Source: Accumulibacter sp.
GTDB lineage: Bacteria; Pseudomonadota; Gammaproteobacteria; Burkholderiales; Rhodocyclaceae
NCBI GenBank assembly: GCA_031266435.1
Contig: JAISAZ010000021.1
Span: 1-43,846 of the forward strand
DNA length: 43,846 bases
Direction of reading: 5' to 3'
The notes under the pieces are model-generated. The model had not been told where the DNA came from, did no database searches, and saw only the letters and a list, made by a program, of their open reading frames with translations. The translations under genes and the position numbers were made by a program. How positions within the stretch are numbered: the first letter of the stretch is position 1; each line of letters starts with the position of its first letter. Shown one piece after another: positions 21,181 to 30,366 of the stretch.

Positions 21181-22898
21181 GCGGCGTGCGAAAGACGATT
21201 CCCCTGCATTCGCTGTTCGCCCAAGGGCGGCCGGACGACTTCGCCGTATTCCACGACGGCGCGCGGCTCATCAAGTGGCGCGAGTTTTATCAGCGCGTCT
21301 TGCGTGCGTCCGACGCGTACGCAAGGCGCGCGGAGTCGTCGTGGCTCCTGGACGGCGACGATTTTCCGCAATTTGCCGTCGACGTGTTCGCGCTCCTTTA
21401 CGCGGGCAAGCGCGCGATCGTCCCGCCCAACACCCTGCCCGGAACGCTGAGGGCGCTTTCGGAGTCGGGCGCGTTCGAAGCGCGCTGTTCCGAAGCGACG
21501 CCGGCGGCGCACGGCGCGCAGCGCCTGGAGGCGATCGACCCGGAAGCCGCGTTCATCGACCTCTATACGTCGGGGAGCACCGGCGAACCCAAAAGAATCC
21601 CGAAGACGCTGGCGCAGTTCGAGACCGAAGTCTCCGTGCTCGAATCGCAGTGGGGCGCGGAAGCCGGCGCGGCGTCCGTCGTCTCGACTTCACCGCATCA
21701 GCATATCTACGGCCTGCTTTTCCGCCTGTTCTGGCCGCTTTCGGCGGGCCGGACTTTCGACGCCGTGATGTGTTCGCACCCCGGTATGCTCAAGGAGCGT
21801 CTTTTCGCCTTTCAGGACGCCGTCCTCGTTTCCAGCCCCGCGCAGCTCTCGCGCCTGCCCGAACTCGTCGATCTCTCCGCTTTTGCGCCGACCCCGAAGA
21901 TGATTTTCTCGTCGGGCGGGCCGCTGCCGGGGGCGGTCGCCGCGCTGTTTTACGCGCGCTGGGGACGCGCGCCGCTCGAAGTTTTCGGCAGCACCGAGAC
22001 CGGAGGGATCGCCTGGCGCGCGCAGACCGGCGAATCCGGTTCGGAGTGCTGGACGCCTTTTGGCGGGATCGACGTAGAGCAGTCGGAGTCCGGCGCGCTC
22101 GTGCTCACCTCTCCTTACCTCGGAATGCGCCCGCATGAAATGGAAGACAGGATTGCGCTCTTGCCCGACGGACGCTTCCGTTCGCTCGGCAGGCTCGACC
22201 GCGTCGCCAAGATCGAGGAAAAGCGCGTATCGCTCCCCGAAATGGAAAACCGGCTGTGCGAATACCCTCACGTCGTCGAAGCCGCCGTGGTCCCCTTGTC
22301 GGGCCGTCGAAAAAGCCTCGGCGCGGCGCTCGTGCTCGACGCCGAGGGGCGGCGTCGTCTCGCAAGCGAGGGGCGGCGCGCCGTGATCGACTCCTTGCGG
22401 CGGTACCTTGCCGAAAATTACGAGGACGTGCTCATTCCGCGCTACTGGCGTTTCCCGGAAAGCATTCCTCTGAACGAACGCGGGAAGATTTCGGACGAGG
22501 CGCTTCTCGGTCTTTTTGAAAACAGGGACGCGGGGGCTTTCCTCCCGGTCGTCGTAAAGGAAGTACGCGACGAAGGGACGCGCGACGCGATCGTCCTGGA
22601 AATCGACGTTCGGCGTGTCCTCGCGTATTTCGCGGGGCACTTCCCCGAAATGGCGATCCTCCCCGGCGTCGTCCAGGTCGATTGGGCGGTACGCTACGCG
22701 AAAAAATATTTTTCGGTTTCAGGAAAATTCGCCTCACTGGAGAACGTCAAATTCCTCGCGCTCGTCGTCCCGGACATCCGTTTGCGCCTGACGCTCACCT
22801 GGGACGAAGCGTCGAAGGCGCTCGACTTCGCTTACGCCGACGCGCGCAAGCGCTATTCGAGCGGGCGCGTCGTTTTCGGCGAGTCCGCGCCCGCGTGA
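21177..22898 (+). CDS. apeH: AMP-dependent ligase fused to a FabA/FabZ-like dehydratase (ApeH-ApeI)
   Basis: The N-terminal 460 residues are an adenylate-forming ligase that would activate the aryl-acrylate starter and load it on an ACP. It has the P-loop-like LYTSGSTGEPKRIPKT, FGSTETGGIAWR, the hinge DGRFRSLGRLDRVAKI and the lysine in LNERGKISDEALL. The C-terminal about 110 residues are a hotdog domain with VLAYFAGHFPEMAILPGVVQVDWAV, the His-containing FabZ/ApeI-type signature. I chose GTG 21177, which overlaps the preceding stop, giving 573 residues. Longer open frame upstream overlaps the membrane gene. In the best-known clusters the two activities are described as separate proteins ApeH and ApeI. 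Confidence 0.9.
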   Translation: MSGVRKTIPLHSLFAQGRPDDFAVFHDGARLIKWREFYQRVLRASDAYARRAESSWLLDGDDFPQFAVDVFALLYAGKRAIVPPNTLPGTLRALSESGAFEARCSEATPAAHGAQRLEAIDPEAAFIDLYTSGSTGEPKRIPKTLAQFETEVSVLESQWGAEAGAASVVSTSPHQHIYGLLFRLFWPLSAGRTFDAVMCSHPGMLKERLFAFQDAVLVSSPAQLSRLPELVDLSAFAPTPKMIFSSGGPLPGAVAALFYARWGRAPLEVFGSTETGGIAWRAQTGESGSECWTPFGGIDVEQSESGALVLTSPYLGMRPHEMEDRIALLPDGRFRSLGRLDRVAKIEEKRVSLPEMENRLCEYPHVVEAAVVPLSGRRKSLGAALVLDAEGRRRLASEGRRAVIDSLRRYLAENYEDVLIPRYWRFPESIPLNERGKISDEALLGLFENRDAGAFLPVVVKEVRDEGTRDAIVLEIDVRRVLAYFAGHFPEMAILPGVVQVDWAVRYAKKYFSVSGKFASLENVKFLALVVPDIRLRLTLTWDEASKALDFAYADARKRYSSGRVVFGESAPA

Positions 22899-22909
22899 AC
22901 GCAAGCGGA

Positions 22910-24559
22910 ATGAATTTCAGGCTCTGCTTCCTGATCCCGATCTTCAATCACTGGAAAAGCATACGCGCGACGGTCGAATCGCTTTTTCGCTACGGTGACG
23001 ACGTCTACATCGTCGACGACGGGAGTGACGCGCGAACGCAGGCCGTATTGAAAGAGATCGCAGCGGATTTTCCTTCCGTGCGGCTCATCCGGCTGCCGGA
23101 AAACCGGGGGAAAGGCGCGGCGCTCATGCGCGGGATGCGAGAAGCGCTGCGTGACGGTTTTACGCACGCGCTGCAAATCGACGCCGACGGTCAGCACGAC
23201 CCCGGCGACGTTCCACGCTTTATCGCGCTCTCAAGGGAGAACCCCGACGCCCTCGTCTGCGGCAGACCCCTTTACGACGAATCGGTTCCAAAGAAACGCC
23301 TCTACGGTCGCCGCATCACGCATTTCTGGGTCGGCGTCGAAACCTTGCGTTTCCGTGTCCCGGATTCGATGTGCGGCTTCCGGGTCTATCCGCTGGCGAG
23401 CGCGTGCCGTCTGATCGAGCGCGTCCGTCTGCCGGAACGTATGAGTTTCGACGTGGAAATCCTCGTCCGTATGCTCTGGGAAGGCACGCCGGCGAGGGAA
23501 GTCCCGACGCGCGTCGTCTACCCCCCGGAGGGGGTTTCGCATTTCGACATGCTCCGGGACAACCTTGGGATTTCGTGGGCGCACGCCCGCCTCTTCGCCG
23601 GAATGCTCTGGCGCGCGCCGCGCCTCGTTTCCAGCAAGTTTTTCGCGCGCGACGCGGGGAGTCGCCGCTGGTCGGAATTCGCCGAACGCGGCTGCGGCGC
23701 CGGCCTCACGTGTTTTGTCGCGTTTTACCGTCTGTTCGGAGCGCGCGCGGCGCGCGTTCTCGCGTACCCCGTCGTCGCGTATTTCTTTCTCACCGGGAGG
23801 CGTGCGCGCGAAGCGTCGGTCGCTTACCTGCGGCGCGTCGGCTTCCCCGACCCTGGTCTTTCGGCGAGTTTCAAACACATGCTCTCCTTCGGGCACGCGC
23901 TCATGGACAGGCTGGCCGCGTGGATGGGGGAGGATTTCGAGGCGCGGATCGATTTTCCCGACCGCGCCGAACTCGCGCGAATCGCGGAAAGAAAAGTCGG
24001 CGCCGTGTGGATCGCCTCGCACCTCGGCAATATCGAACTCATGCGCGCCGTCGCCGCAAAAGAGGGCGTCGCGGTCAACGCCGTCGTCTATACCGATCAC
24101 GCGCCGCGCTTCAACGCGATCGTAAAGCGCATGAACGCCGATTTTACGCTCAGACTCGTGCAGGTCTCGCGTATCGGGCCGGAGACGGCGATCGCGCTCA
24201 AGGAAAAAGTCGAACGCGGGGAACTCATCGTCATCGTCGGAGACCGCACGCCGCCCTTCGAAGCCGGACGGGTTCTGCCGATCCGCTTTCTCGGCGACGA
24301 CGCGCCTTTTGCGCAAGGACCTTTTATTCTGGCTTCCTTGATGGCTTGTCCGGTATATTTGTTCTTTTGCCTTCGGCAAGGGGAGCGTTTCAGGGTACAT
24401 TTGGAACGTTTTGCCGATAAAATCGAGCTGCCGCGCAAGGAACGCCGCGCCCGTCTCGAAGACTGCATGCGGCGATACGCCGAACGGCTCGAACACCATT
24501 GCCGGACGGCGCCGCTGGAATGGTTCAATTTTTACGATTTCTGGCGAAACGAAAACTGA
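22910..24559 (+). CDS. Glycosyltransferase family 2 fused to a lysophospholipid (LpxL-like) acyltransferase
   Basis: The first 230 residues are a GT2 domain with CFLIPIFNHW, the nucleotide-binding IVDDGSD and the metal-binding QIDADGQHDP. The second half (from about residue 300) resembles LpxL/HtrB acyltransferases with ASHLGNIELMRA (H-x4-E) and VGDRTPP. The fused protein is characteristic of APE clusters and probably builds the glycolipid to which the polyene is attached. ATG 22910 gives 549 residues. GTG 22895, which overlaps the upstream stop as GTGA, is a possible coupled start five residues earlier. Confidence 0.9.
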   Translation: MNFRLCFLIPIFNHWKSIRATVESLFRYGDDVYIVDDGSDARTQAVLKEIAADFPSVRLIRLPENRGKGAALMRGMREALRDGFTHALQIDADGQHDPGDVPRFIALSRENPDALVCGRPLYDESVPKKRLYGRRITHFWVGVETLRFRVPDSMCGFRVYPLASACRLIERVRLPERMSFDVEILVRMLWEGTPAREVPTRVVYPPEGVSHFDMLRDNLGISWAHARLFAGMLWRAPRLVSSKFFARDAGSRRWSEFAERGCGAGLTCFVAFYRLFGARAARVLAYPVVAYFFLTGRRAREASVAYLRRVGFPDPGLSASFKHMLSFGHALMDRLAAWMGEDFEARIDFPDRAELARIAERKVGAVWIASHLGNIELMRAVAAKEGVAVNAVVYTDHAPRFNAIVKRMNADFTLRLVQVSRIGPETAIALKEKVERGELIVIVGDRTPPFEAGRVLPIRFLGDDAPFAQGPFILASLMACPVYLFFCLRQGERFRVHLERFADKIELPRKERRARLEDCMRRYAERLEHHCRTAPLEWFNFYDFWRNEN

Positions 24560-24646
24560 AAGGCAAGAGCGACGAATTCTCACACATTCCCGCACACGAT
24601 GCCCTCTTGAAGAGGTGGTTTCCAAACGGAAAAAAAATTTTAGGAA

Positions 24647-24802
24647 TCGTCAAAAGATAATCGCCTATTTTTTGGAAGGAAAAGCAGGAGAACCCCAAGG
24701 TCGGACTGGTTTTGCGTTGTTTTTACATGGTTTGGAGGTGGGCTTTGCCCACCTCCAAACTCTAACCAACCCGGCAAAAAGTAGGGTTTTACTTTTTGAC
24801 GA
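24647..24802 (+). mobile_element. MITE-like element M, copy 2
   Basis: The 156-bp element runs from TCGTCAAAAG (24647-24656) to CTTTTTGACGA (24792-24802). The central palindrome TTTGGAGGTGGGC-TTT-GCCCACCTCCAAA (24731-24759) is a perfect 13-bp stem. It is inverted relative to copy 1 at 17338-17511 and lies seven bases before the ammonia-lyase start codon. The element ends where a ribosome binding site would be expected. Confidence 0.75.
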
Positions 24803-24809
24803 ATTTACG

Positions 24810-26363
24810 ATGAAAAAACCTGATTTATCCGAAGAACTCGTCGTCGGCGACGCTCGGCTGCGCATCGAGGATGTCGTACGCGTCGCGACGGGAGAAGCCT
24901 CGCTCGTCCTCTCCGACCGCCCCGAATTCCGCGAGACGATCGCGCGCGGCGCCGAGTATCTCGCGCGCCTTCTCGCCGACGACGGCGTCGTCTACGGCGT
25001 CAACACGGGCTACGGCGATTCGTGTACCGTCCGCGTTCCGTCCGGTCTCGTCGCCGAACTTCCGCTCCACCTTTTGCGCTACCACGGCTGCGGCCTCGGC
25101 GAATACCTCGACGGGGATTCGACGCTCGCCGTCCTCGTCTGCCGTCTGAATTCGCTCGCGCAGGGCTACTCGGGTGTGCGCTGGGTGCTTCTCGAACAAC
25201 TCGAAGCGCTGATCCGGAACCGTGTGCTGCCTTTCATTCCCTCGGAAGGCTCGGTCGGCGCGAGCGGAGACTTGACGCCGCTTTCCTACGTCGCCGCGGC
25301 GCTCGTCGGCGAGCGCGACGTTTCTTTCAAGGGCAAAACGCGCAAAGCCGCCGACGTGCTGAACGAACTCGGTCGCGCCCCGCTCACCCTCGCGCCGAAG
25401 GAGGGTCTCGCGCTGATGAACGGGACGGCGGTCATGACGGCGCTCGCGTGCTTCGCCTGGACGCGCGCGGAATACCTGACGCGGCTGTGCTCCCGCCTGA
25501 CGGCGCTTGCGGTGATCGCGCTTTCGGGGAATCGCGGGCACTTCGACCCCCGGCTTTTCGCCGCGAAGCGGCACGCCGGACAGAACGAGTCGGCCGCCTG
25601 GATCTTCGACGATCTCGATTCCACTGAAACGCGCGCCGCCCGCCTGCAGGACCGGTATTCGATCCGCTGCGCGCCGCACATCATCGGCGTCGTCCGCGAC
25701 GCGCTCGGCTGGATGCGCCGCGACATCGAGAACGAGTTGAACAGCGCCAACGACAATCCGCTGATCGACGCGGACGAGGAAGTGATCCTGCACGGCGGGC
25801 ATTTTTACGGCGGGCACATCGCTTTTGCGATGGACGCGCTGAAAACGGGCGTCGCGAATCTCGCCGACTTGATCGACAGGCAGCTCGCGCTGCTCGTCGA
25901 CGCCCGTTACAACAACGGCCTTCCCGCGAATCTGTCGGGGAGTTCCGCCGAGAGGGCGCCGATCAACCACGGCTTCAAGGCGGTTCAGATCGCCGTTTCG
26001 GCGTGGGCTGCCGAGGCGCTGAAGCTGACGATGCCCGCGAGCGTCTTTTCGCGCTCGACCGAGTGCCACAATCAGGACAAGGTCAGCATGGGGACGATCG
26101 CCGCGCGCGACGCCTTGCGCGTCCTCGAATTGACCGAACAGGCCGCCGCCGCGCTCGCGCTCGCGTGCGCCCAGGGCGTCGCGCTGCGCCGGAGGCTCGC
26201 CCCGGCGGATTTCCCCGAAATGAAAGCGGCGCCCAGGGACTTCGTCGAAGACCTCTCGCGCCGCTTCGATTTTGTCGAAGAGGACCGGGCGATGGAAGGC
26301 GAGTTGCGCGAAATGACCTCGATGATCCGCAAACACTCCTGGGAGCTGTATCCCGATGAATGA
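24810..26363 (+). CDS. Aromatic amino acid (histidine/tyrosine/phenylalanine-type) ammonia lyase
   Basis: The enzyme belongs to the MIO-cofactor lyases. The self-cyclising Ala-Ser-Gly is in GSVGASGDLTPLSY (about residue 147). The catalytic region YGVNTGYGD and the C-terminal NDNPLID and NLSGSSAERAPINHG blocks are intact. In APE clusters such enzymes supply the aryl-acrylate starter, probably 4-coumarate from tyrosine. The substrate loop reads LLRYHGCGLG: the selectivity pair is Tyr-His, unlike His-Leu of RsTAL or Phe-Leu of PAL. Start ATG 24810 (517 residues) follows the MITE-like element. No good ribosome binding site precedes it. Confidence 0.92.
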   Translation: MKKPDLSEELVVGDARLRIEDVVRVATGEASLVLSDRPEFRETIARGAEYLARLLADDGVVYGVNTGYGDSCTVRVPSGLVAELPLHLLRYHGCGLGEYLDGDSTLAVLVCRLNSLAQGYSGVRWVLLEQLEALIRNRVLPFIPSEGSVGASGDLTPLSYVAAALVGERDVSFKGKTRKAADVLNELGRAPLTLAPKEGLALMNGTAVMTALACFAWTRAEYLTRLCSRLTALAVIALSGNRGHFDPRLFAAKRHAGQNESAAWIFDDLDSTETRAARLQDRYSIRCAPHIIGVVRDALGWMRRDIENELNSANDNPLIDADEEVILHGGHFYGGHIAFAMDALKTGVANLADLIDRQLALLVDARYNNGLPANLSGSSAERAPINHGFKAVQIAVSAWAAEALKLTMPASVFSRSTECHNQDKVSMGTIAARDALRVLELTEQAAAALALACAQGVALRRRLAPADFPEMKAAPRDFVEDLSRRFDFVEEDRAMEGELREMTSMIRKHSWELYPDE

Positions 26364-26775
26364 GCTGTCGGTCGGCGTCGAGGTCGAAGTCCCGTTTTAC
26401 GACGTCGACGCGATGAATTTTGCCTGGCACGGGAATTATTTCAAATACTTCGAACTCGCGCGCTGCGCGCTCTTGCGCCTCATCGACTACGACTATCCCC
26501 GGATGAAAGCTTCGGGCTATCTGTGGCCGATCGTCGAGACCCGCGTCAAATACGTCCGTCCGGCGACGTACGGGCAAAAACTGCGCGTCGAGGCGCGCCT
26601 CATCGAATACGAAAACAGAATCAAGATCGCCTACTTGATCAAGGACGCGTCGACGGGCGAAAAAATGACACAAGCGTATACTGTGCAGGTCGCCGTCGAC
26701 GCCGAAAAACGCGAATTGCAGTTCGTTTCTCCCGAAATCGTCGTCAAAAACGTCCAAAACGCGCTCAAGCGATGA
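26356..26775 (+). CDS. Acyl-CoA/ACP thioesterase, 4HBT (YbgC-like) hotdog
   Basis: The 139-residue protein is a 4-hydroxybenzoyl-CoA thioesterase-type hotdog enzyme. It has the typical FYDVDAMNFAWHGNYFKYFELAR motif with the catalytic Asp. In an APE cluster it probably edits or releases acyl intermediates. It overlaps the ammonia lyase end by 8 bases and its own TGA overlaps the next ATG (ATGA). Confidence 0.92.
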   Translation: MNELSVGVEVEVPFYDVDAMNFAWHGNYFKYFELARCALLRLIDYDYPRMKASGYLWPIVETRVKYVRPATYGQKLRVEARLIEYENRIKIAYLIKDASTGEKMTQAYTVQVAVDAEKRELQFVSPEIVVKNVQNALKR

Positions 26776-27428
26776 AAAAAGCCTTTTCATTCCTCGTACT
26801 CTTCACACTCTTCGCTTCCGTGTGTCTCGACGCCTTTGCCGTCGACACCGCTGCGATCGATCGCGTCCGGGAGGGCGTCGACCGCTCGCCGGTCGTCCGC
26901 GCGCGCTTCGAGCAGACGAAGACGATTCGCTCCTTGAAGAGACCGCTCGTCGTGTCGGGGCGTCTGGTTTTTTCGCAGCGCCACGGCGTTCTCTGGGCGA
27001 TCGACGCGCCTTACCGGATCACCTACGTTCTCGGAGAAGACAGGGTCGCCGAAATCGACGACGCCGGGACGCGCCGCGAACGCGCTTCCTCCGAACTTCC
27101 GGGCTTTTCCCAGGTCTCCCGCGTCTTTCGCGCGCTCCTGAGCGCGAAAACGCAGGTCCTCGGAGAGTATTTCGACGTGCGCGTAAAAACCTCCGCCGAA
27201 GGTGAGGGGACGGCGCCCTGGGAACTCGTTCTCACTCCGAGGCAAGACCACTTGGCGCGCTTCCTGTCCGGGATGCGCGTATCGGGCGCGCGTTTCGTCG
27301 AAAATCTTTCGATCGACGAGGCGGGCGGAAACCGTTCGGAAATCCGCTTTTTCGACACGCGCGGCGACGGCGCGCTCTCCGGCGACGAGCGGGCGCTCTT
27401 TGGAGACCTCTCTCCAGAAAAACCATGA
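26772..27428 (+). CDS. LolA-like outer-membrane lipoprotein carrier protein
   Basis: An N-terminal signal peptide (MKKAFSFLVLFTLFASVCLDAFA) is followed by a LolA-type beta fold: RARFEQTKTIRSLKRPLVVSGRLVF, GVLWAIDAPYRITYVL, ELVLTPRQ. The 218-residue periplasmic protein is present in most APE clusters. It is thought to carry the lipid-linked pigment or a lipoprotein across the periplasm. It starts with ATGA overlap from the thioesterase, and its own stop overlaps the exporter. Confidence 0.9.
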   Translation: MKKAFSFLVLFTLFASVCLDAFAVDTAAIDRVREGVDRSPVVRARFEQTKTIRSLKRPLVVSGRLVFSQRHGVLWAIDAPYRITYVLGEDRVAEIDDAGTRRERASSELPGFSQVSRVFRALLSAKTQVLGEYFDVRVKTSAEGEGTAPWELVLTPRQDHLARFLSGMRVSGARFVENLSIDEAGGNRSEIRFFDTRGDGALSGDERALFGDLSPEKP

Positions 27429-29779
27429 GCCTCCTGCGACGGCGCGCCCTTGTCTGGCTCTTTTTTGCCCTCGCCGTCGCGGCGGGCGGGGTCGCCCTTT
27501 TTTTCAAGGGTGTCGTTTTGCAGACCGACCTCCTGACGCTCCTGCCGCCGACCGAGCGCAACCCGCAGGCCGAGCGCGCGATTGCGAAGCTCGCGGAAGC
27601 CAACGGCGGCCGCGTGGTTTTCCTGGTCGGAACGCCGAGCCCGGAAGCTACGGGGCAGGCGCTTCGCTTTTTTGCCGAGCGTCTGCGCGCGAACGGCGAC
27701 GTTTTGCGCGTCGCGGTCGAAATCCCGCCGCCCGACCTGCGTTCGATCGCCGGAAGCTATCTGGAATACCGCTTCAACTTCCTTTCCGACGCCGACCGTC
27801 GGGGCTTCGAGACGGTCGGTCTGCAAGAACGCCTGCGGCGCAAGCTCACCGCGCCTTTTGGCTTCGGGCCGACGCTTCCCGTCGAAGACGACCCCTTCGG
27901 CACGCTCGACGCCTGGCTCTCCGACCTGCCGCTCATGAATTTCAGGCTCGAACCCGAAGGCGGCATCCTCGTCGCGCGCGCCGAAGATCGCGTCTGGGGG
28001 CTTGCCGCCGGCGAACTGTCCGGCCGCGCTTACGACAACGCGCTCCAGCGGCGCCTGACCGACGCCCTGGCGCGCGCCGAGCGCGAAGTGAGCGAACGCT
28101 TTCCCGGCGTCGAAATCCTGCGCGCCGGGACGGTTTTTTACGCCGACGCGGCGCGAAACGACGCGGAAAGAGAAATGGACCTCATCGGGTCCGTCTCGAC
28201 GGTCTGCATCGTTCTCCTTCTCTACCTCGTTTTCCGCTCGTTCGCGCCCTTGGCGCTGGGACTCGTTTCCGTCGGTATCGGCGTCGTGTCCGCCGCCGTG
28301 CTGAGCGCCTTCGTCTTCGGGGAAATCCATTTGATCACGCTCGTTTTCGGCGCGAGCCTGATCGGCGACGCGATCGACTATCCGATCCAGTATTTTTCCG
28401 CGCGCCTCGGCGCGGGCGACGCGTGGGAAGCCGCTCCCGGCGTCTCCAGGATCGCGCCGGGGCTGACGACGGCGCTTGTCGTCGGACTCATGGGCTACGG
28501 CGCGCTGATCTTCCTGCCTTTCCCGGCGCTCGCGCAGATTTCGGTTTTTTCGATGACGGGGCTTGCCGTGACCTGGCTGACGGTTCTCCTGCTTCTGCCG
28601 TTTTTGACGACTTCGCCCGATACGCGCGGAGGACGCGTCGTCGTCGACCGCCTCCAGCGCGTGCTCGACCGTCTCCTCGCGGTCGGCGACAAAAAGAAAT
28701 GCCTGTACGGAGCGCTTGCGACGCTCGCCGTGGCCTTGCCGGGTTGCCTCGCCGTCCGCTGGAACGACGACGTCCATCTCCTGGTTTCGCGCTCGCCCGT
28801 CCTCGCGGAGCAGGAGGCGCGGATCCGCGCGCTGACCGGTTACTCCGGGGGAAGTCAGTTTTTCCTGGTCGAAGGAAAAACGCCGGAGGAAGTGCTCACC
28901 AACGAGGAGAATCTTTTCACAAGCCTGTCCGCGCTACGCGCGGAGGGCGTCGTCTCCGCTTATCAGGGCGTCTCTTCCTTCGTTCCGTCGCGCGCGCGGC
29001 AGGCGCAAAACCGCCTTCTCTGGAGAGAGAAGGCGTTTGCGGATCGTGAAAAACGGGAAAACTTCCGGCGCGTCGCTACCGACGCCGGTTTGTACGAGAG
29101 CGTCGCGGAGCGCCTGATTGAGGCTTTCGACGCGACGGAAGGCAAATTTCTCAGCGTCGACGCGTGGCTGAAAACGCCCTTGTCGCTCACCGCCCGCGAG
29201 CTTTGGCTTGGGGAAACCTCCGAAGGCTTCGCCTCGGTCGTGTCTCTCCGAGGCTTGCGCGACCCCGGTCGGCTCGAAGTGCTTGCGGCGGATGCGAAAG
29301 GCGTTTCTTTCGTGGACAAGGCGGGCAGCGTGTCGCGCCTCTTCAGGCTTTACCGTGAAACGGGTTCGACCTGGCTTTTCTACGCGGCATGCCTCATCGG
29401 CGTCGTCCTCTTCGCGCGCTACGGCGCCGCGCAGTCGGTCTTTCTCTTGGCGCCTGCCCTGCTGTCGATGGCATTGTCGATGAGCGCTTTCGGCTATTTC
29501 GGCATTCCGATGACGCTCTTCAACATCCTGGGGCTGATGCTGGTTCTGTGCGTCAGCGTCAATTATGCGATCTTTCTGCGAGAGGGCGGGATCAAGGCCG
29601 CCGCGACGCTCGCGGGCGTCCTCCTGTCGGCGCTCACCGACCTGCTCGGTTTCGGTCTGCTCGCCTTCAGTTCGACGCCGATGCTTTCGGGCTTCGGCCT
29701 GACGCTCCTGGTCGGCATCGGCGCGTCGATCATCCTCACGTCGAGCGTCCCGATTCTCTGCAAAGAGGCGACGCCGTGA
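27425..29779 (+). CDS. MMPL/RND-type exporter of the APE cluster
   Basis: The 784-residue protein has the MMPL layout: one N-terminal TM (LVWLFFALAVAAGGVALFF), a large periplasmic loop, a bundle of five TMs from about residue 250 (TVCIVLLLYLVFRSFAPL, GDAIDYPIQYFSA), a second loop and a second TM bundle after about 640 (AACLIGVVLFARYG, TLFNILGLMLVLCVSVNYAIF). It shares the family with transporters of hopanoids and mycobacterial lipids. Export of the polyene lipid is an inference from cluster context. It starts within the LolA stop and ends in the GTG of the next gene. Confidence 0.92.
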   Translation: MSLLRRRALVWLFFALAVAAGGVALFFKGVVLQTDLLTLLPPTERNPQAERAIAKLAEANGGRVVFLVGTPSPEATGQALRFFAERLRANGDVLRVAVEIPPPDLRSIAGSYLEYRFNFLSDADRRGFETVGLQERLRRKLTAPFGFGPTLPVEDDPFGTLDAWLSDLPLMNFRLEPEGGILVARAEDRVWGLAAGELSGRAYDNALQRRLTDALARAEREVSERFPGVEILRAGTVFYADAARNDAEREMDLIGSVSTVCIVLLLYLVFRSFAPLALGLVSVGIGVVSAAVLSAFVFGEIHLITLVFGASLIGDAIDYPIQYFSARLGAGDAWEAAPGVSRIAPGLTTALVVGLMGYGALIFLPFPALAQISVFSMTGLAVTWLTVLLLLPFLTTSPDTRGGRVVVDRLQRVLDRLLAVGDKKKCLYGALATLAVALPGCLAVRWNDDVHLLVSRSPVLAEQEARIRALTGYSGGSQFFLVEGKTPEEVLTNEENLFTSLSALRAEGVVSAYQGVSSFVPSRARQAQNRLLWREKAFADREKRENFRRVATDAGLYESVAERLIEAFDATEGKFLSVDAWLKTPLSLTARELWLGETSEGFASVVSLRGLRDPGRLEVLAADAKGVSFVDKAGSVSRLFRLYRETGSTWLFYAACLIGVVLFARYGAAQSVFLLAPALLSMALSMSAFGYFGIPMTLFNILGLMLVLCVSVNYAIFLREGGIKAAATLAGVLLSALTDLLGFGLLAFSSTPMLSGFGLTLLVGIGASIILTSSVPILCKEATP

Positions 29780-30366
29780 TTTTCGGACGCGCGCTTCTTC
29801 TCGCCGCGCCCTTCCTTCTGGCAGCGTGTTCCGCGACGGACCCGCGCTGCGCGGCGCTCCCCGACGCCGGAACCTACTGCCTGCAAGCGACGGCGGGCGT
29901 CGCGCCGTTCGCGGCGCGGCAAAAGGTCGAAGCGATCTTCGGTGAGCGGCGCGAGACGCTGATCGTCCTGATCGAAGTCGATTCGGAGAACATGCGTTTT
30001 GCGGGAATGACGCCTTTCGGACAGACGCTGATCGAAGCCGATTACGACAACCGTGTGCCCCGCGCGGAAAAAATGCCCGAGGACGGCTTTGACCCGGCGG
30101 CGCTCTTCTCGCTCCTCCAGATCGCGCTCTGGCCGCTCGACGCGGTACGCGCGGGCTTCATTGCCGCGCCGGTCGAAGTTACCGATGTACACGGCGTGCG
30201 CCGCGTCTTCGCGGGGAGCGAAGAGGTCTTCCGCGTCCGCCGCGTCGGCGACGTGCCCCCTTTCGACGAAATCGAGATACATTACCCTTCGCTCCGCGCC
30301 GTATTGCGGATAAAGACATTGGACGATCAGAAGACTGAAGACAGAGGACAGAAGACAGAGTTGTAG
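29776..30366 (+). CDS. DUF3261-like lipoprotein of the APE cluster, with repeat-derived C-terminus
   Basis: A signal peptide with lipobox (MIFGRALLLAAPFLLAACS, Cys at about residue 18) marks an outer-membrane lipoprotein. The rest matches the small DUF3261-type proteins next to MMPL exporters of APE clusters. The start is GTG 29776, overlapping the exporter stop (GTGA). After RAVLRIKTLDD the last residues QKTEDRGQKTEL and the TAG stop are encoded by heptad array A6, so the natural C-terminus has been replaced. Its function is unknown; delivery of the pigment to the outer membrane is a guess. Confidence 0.85.
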   Translation: MIFGRALLLAAPFLLAACSATDPRCAALPDAGTYCLQATAGVAPFAARQKVEAIFGERRETLIVLIEVDSENMRFAGMTPFGQTLIEADYDNRVPRAEKMPEDGFDPAALFSLLQIALWPLDAVRAGFIAAPVEVTDVHGVRRVFAGSEEVFRVRRVGDVPPFDEIEIHYPSLRAVLRIKTLDDQKTEDRGQKTEL

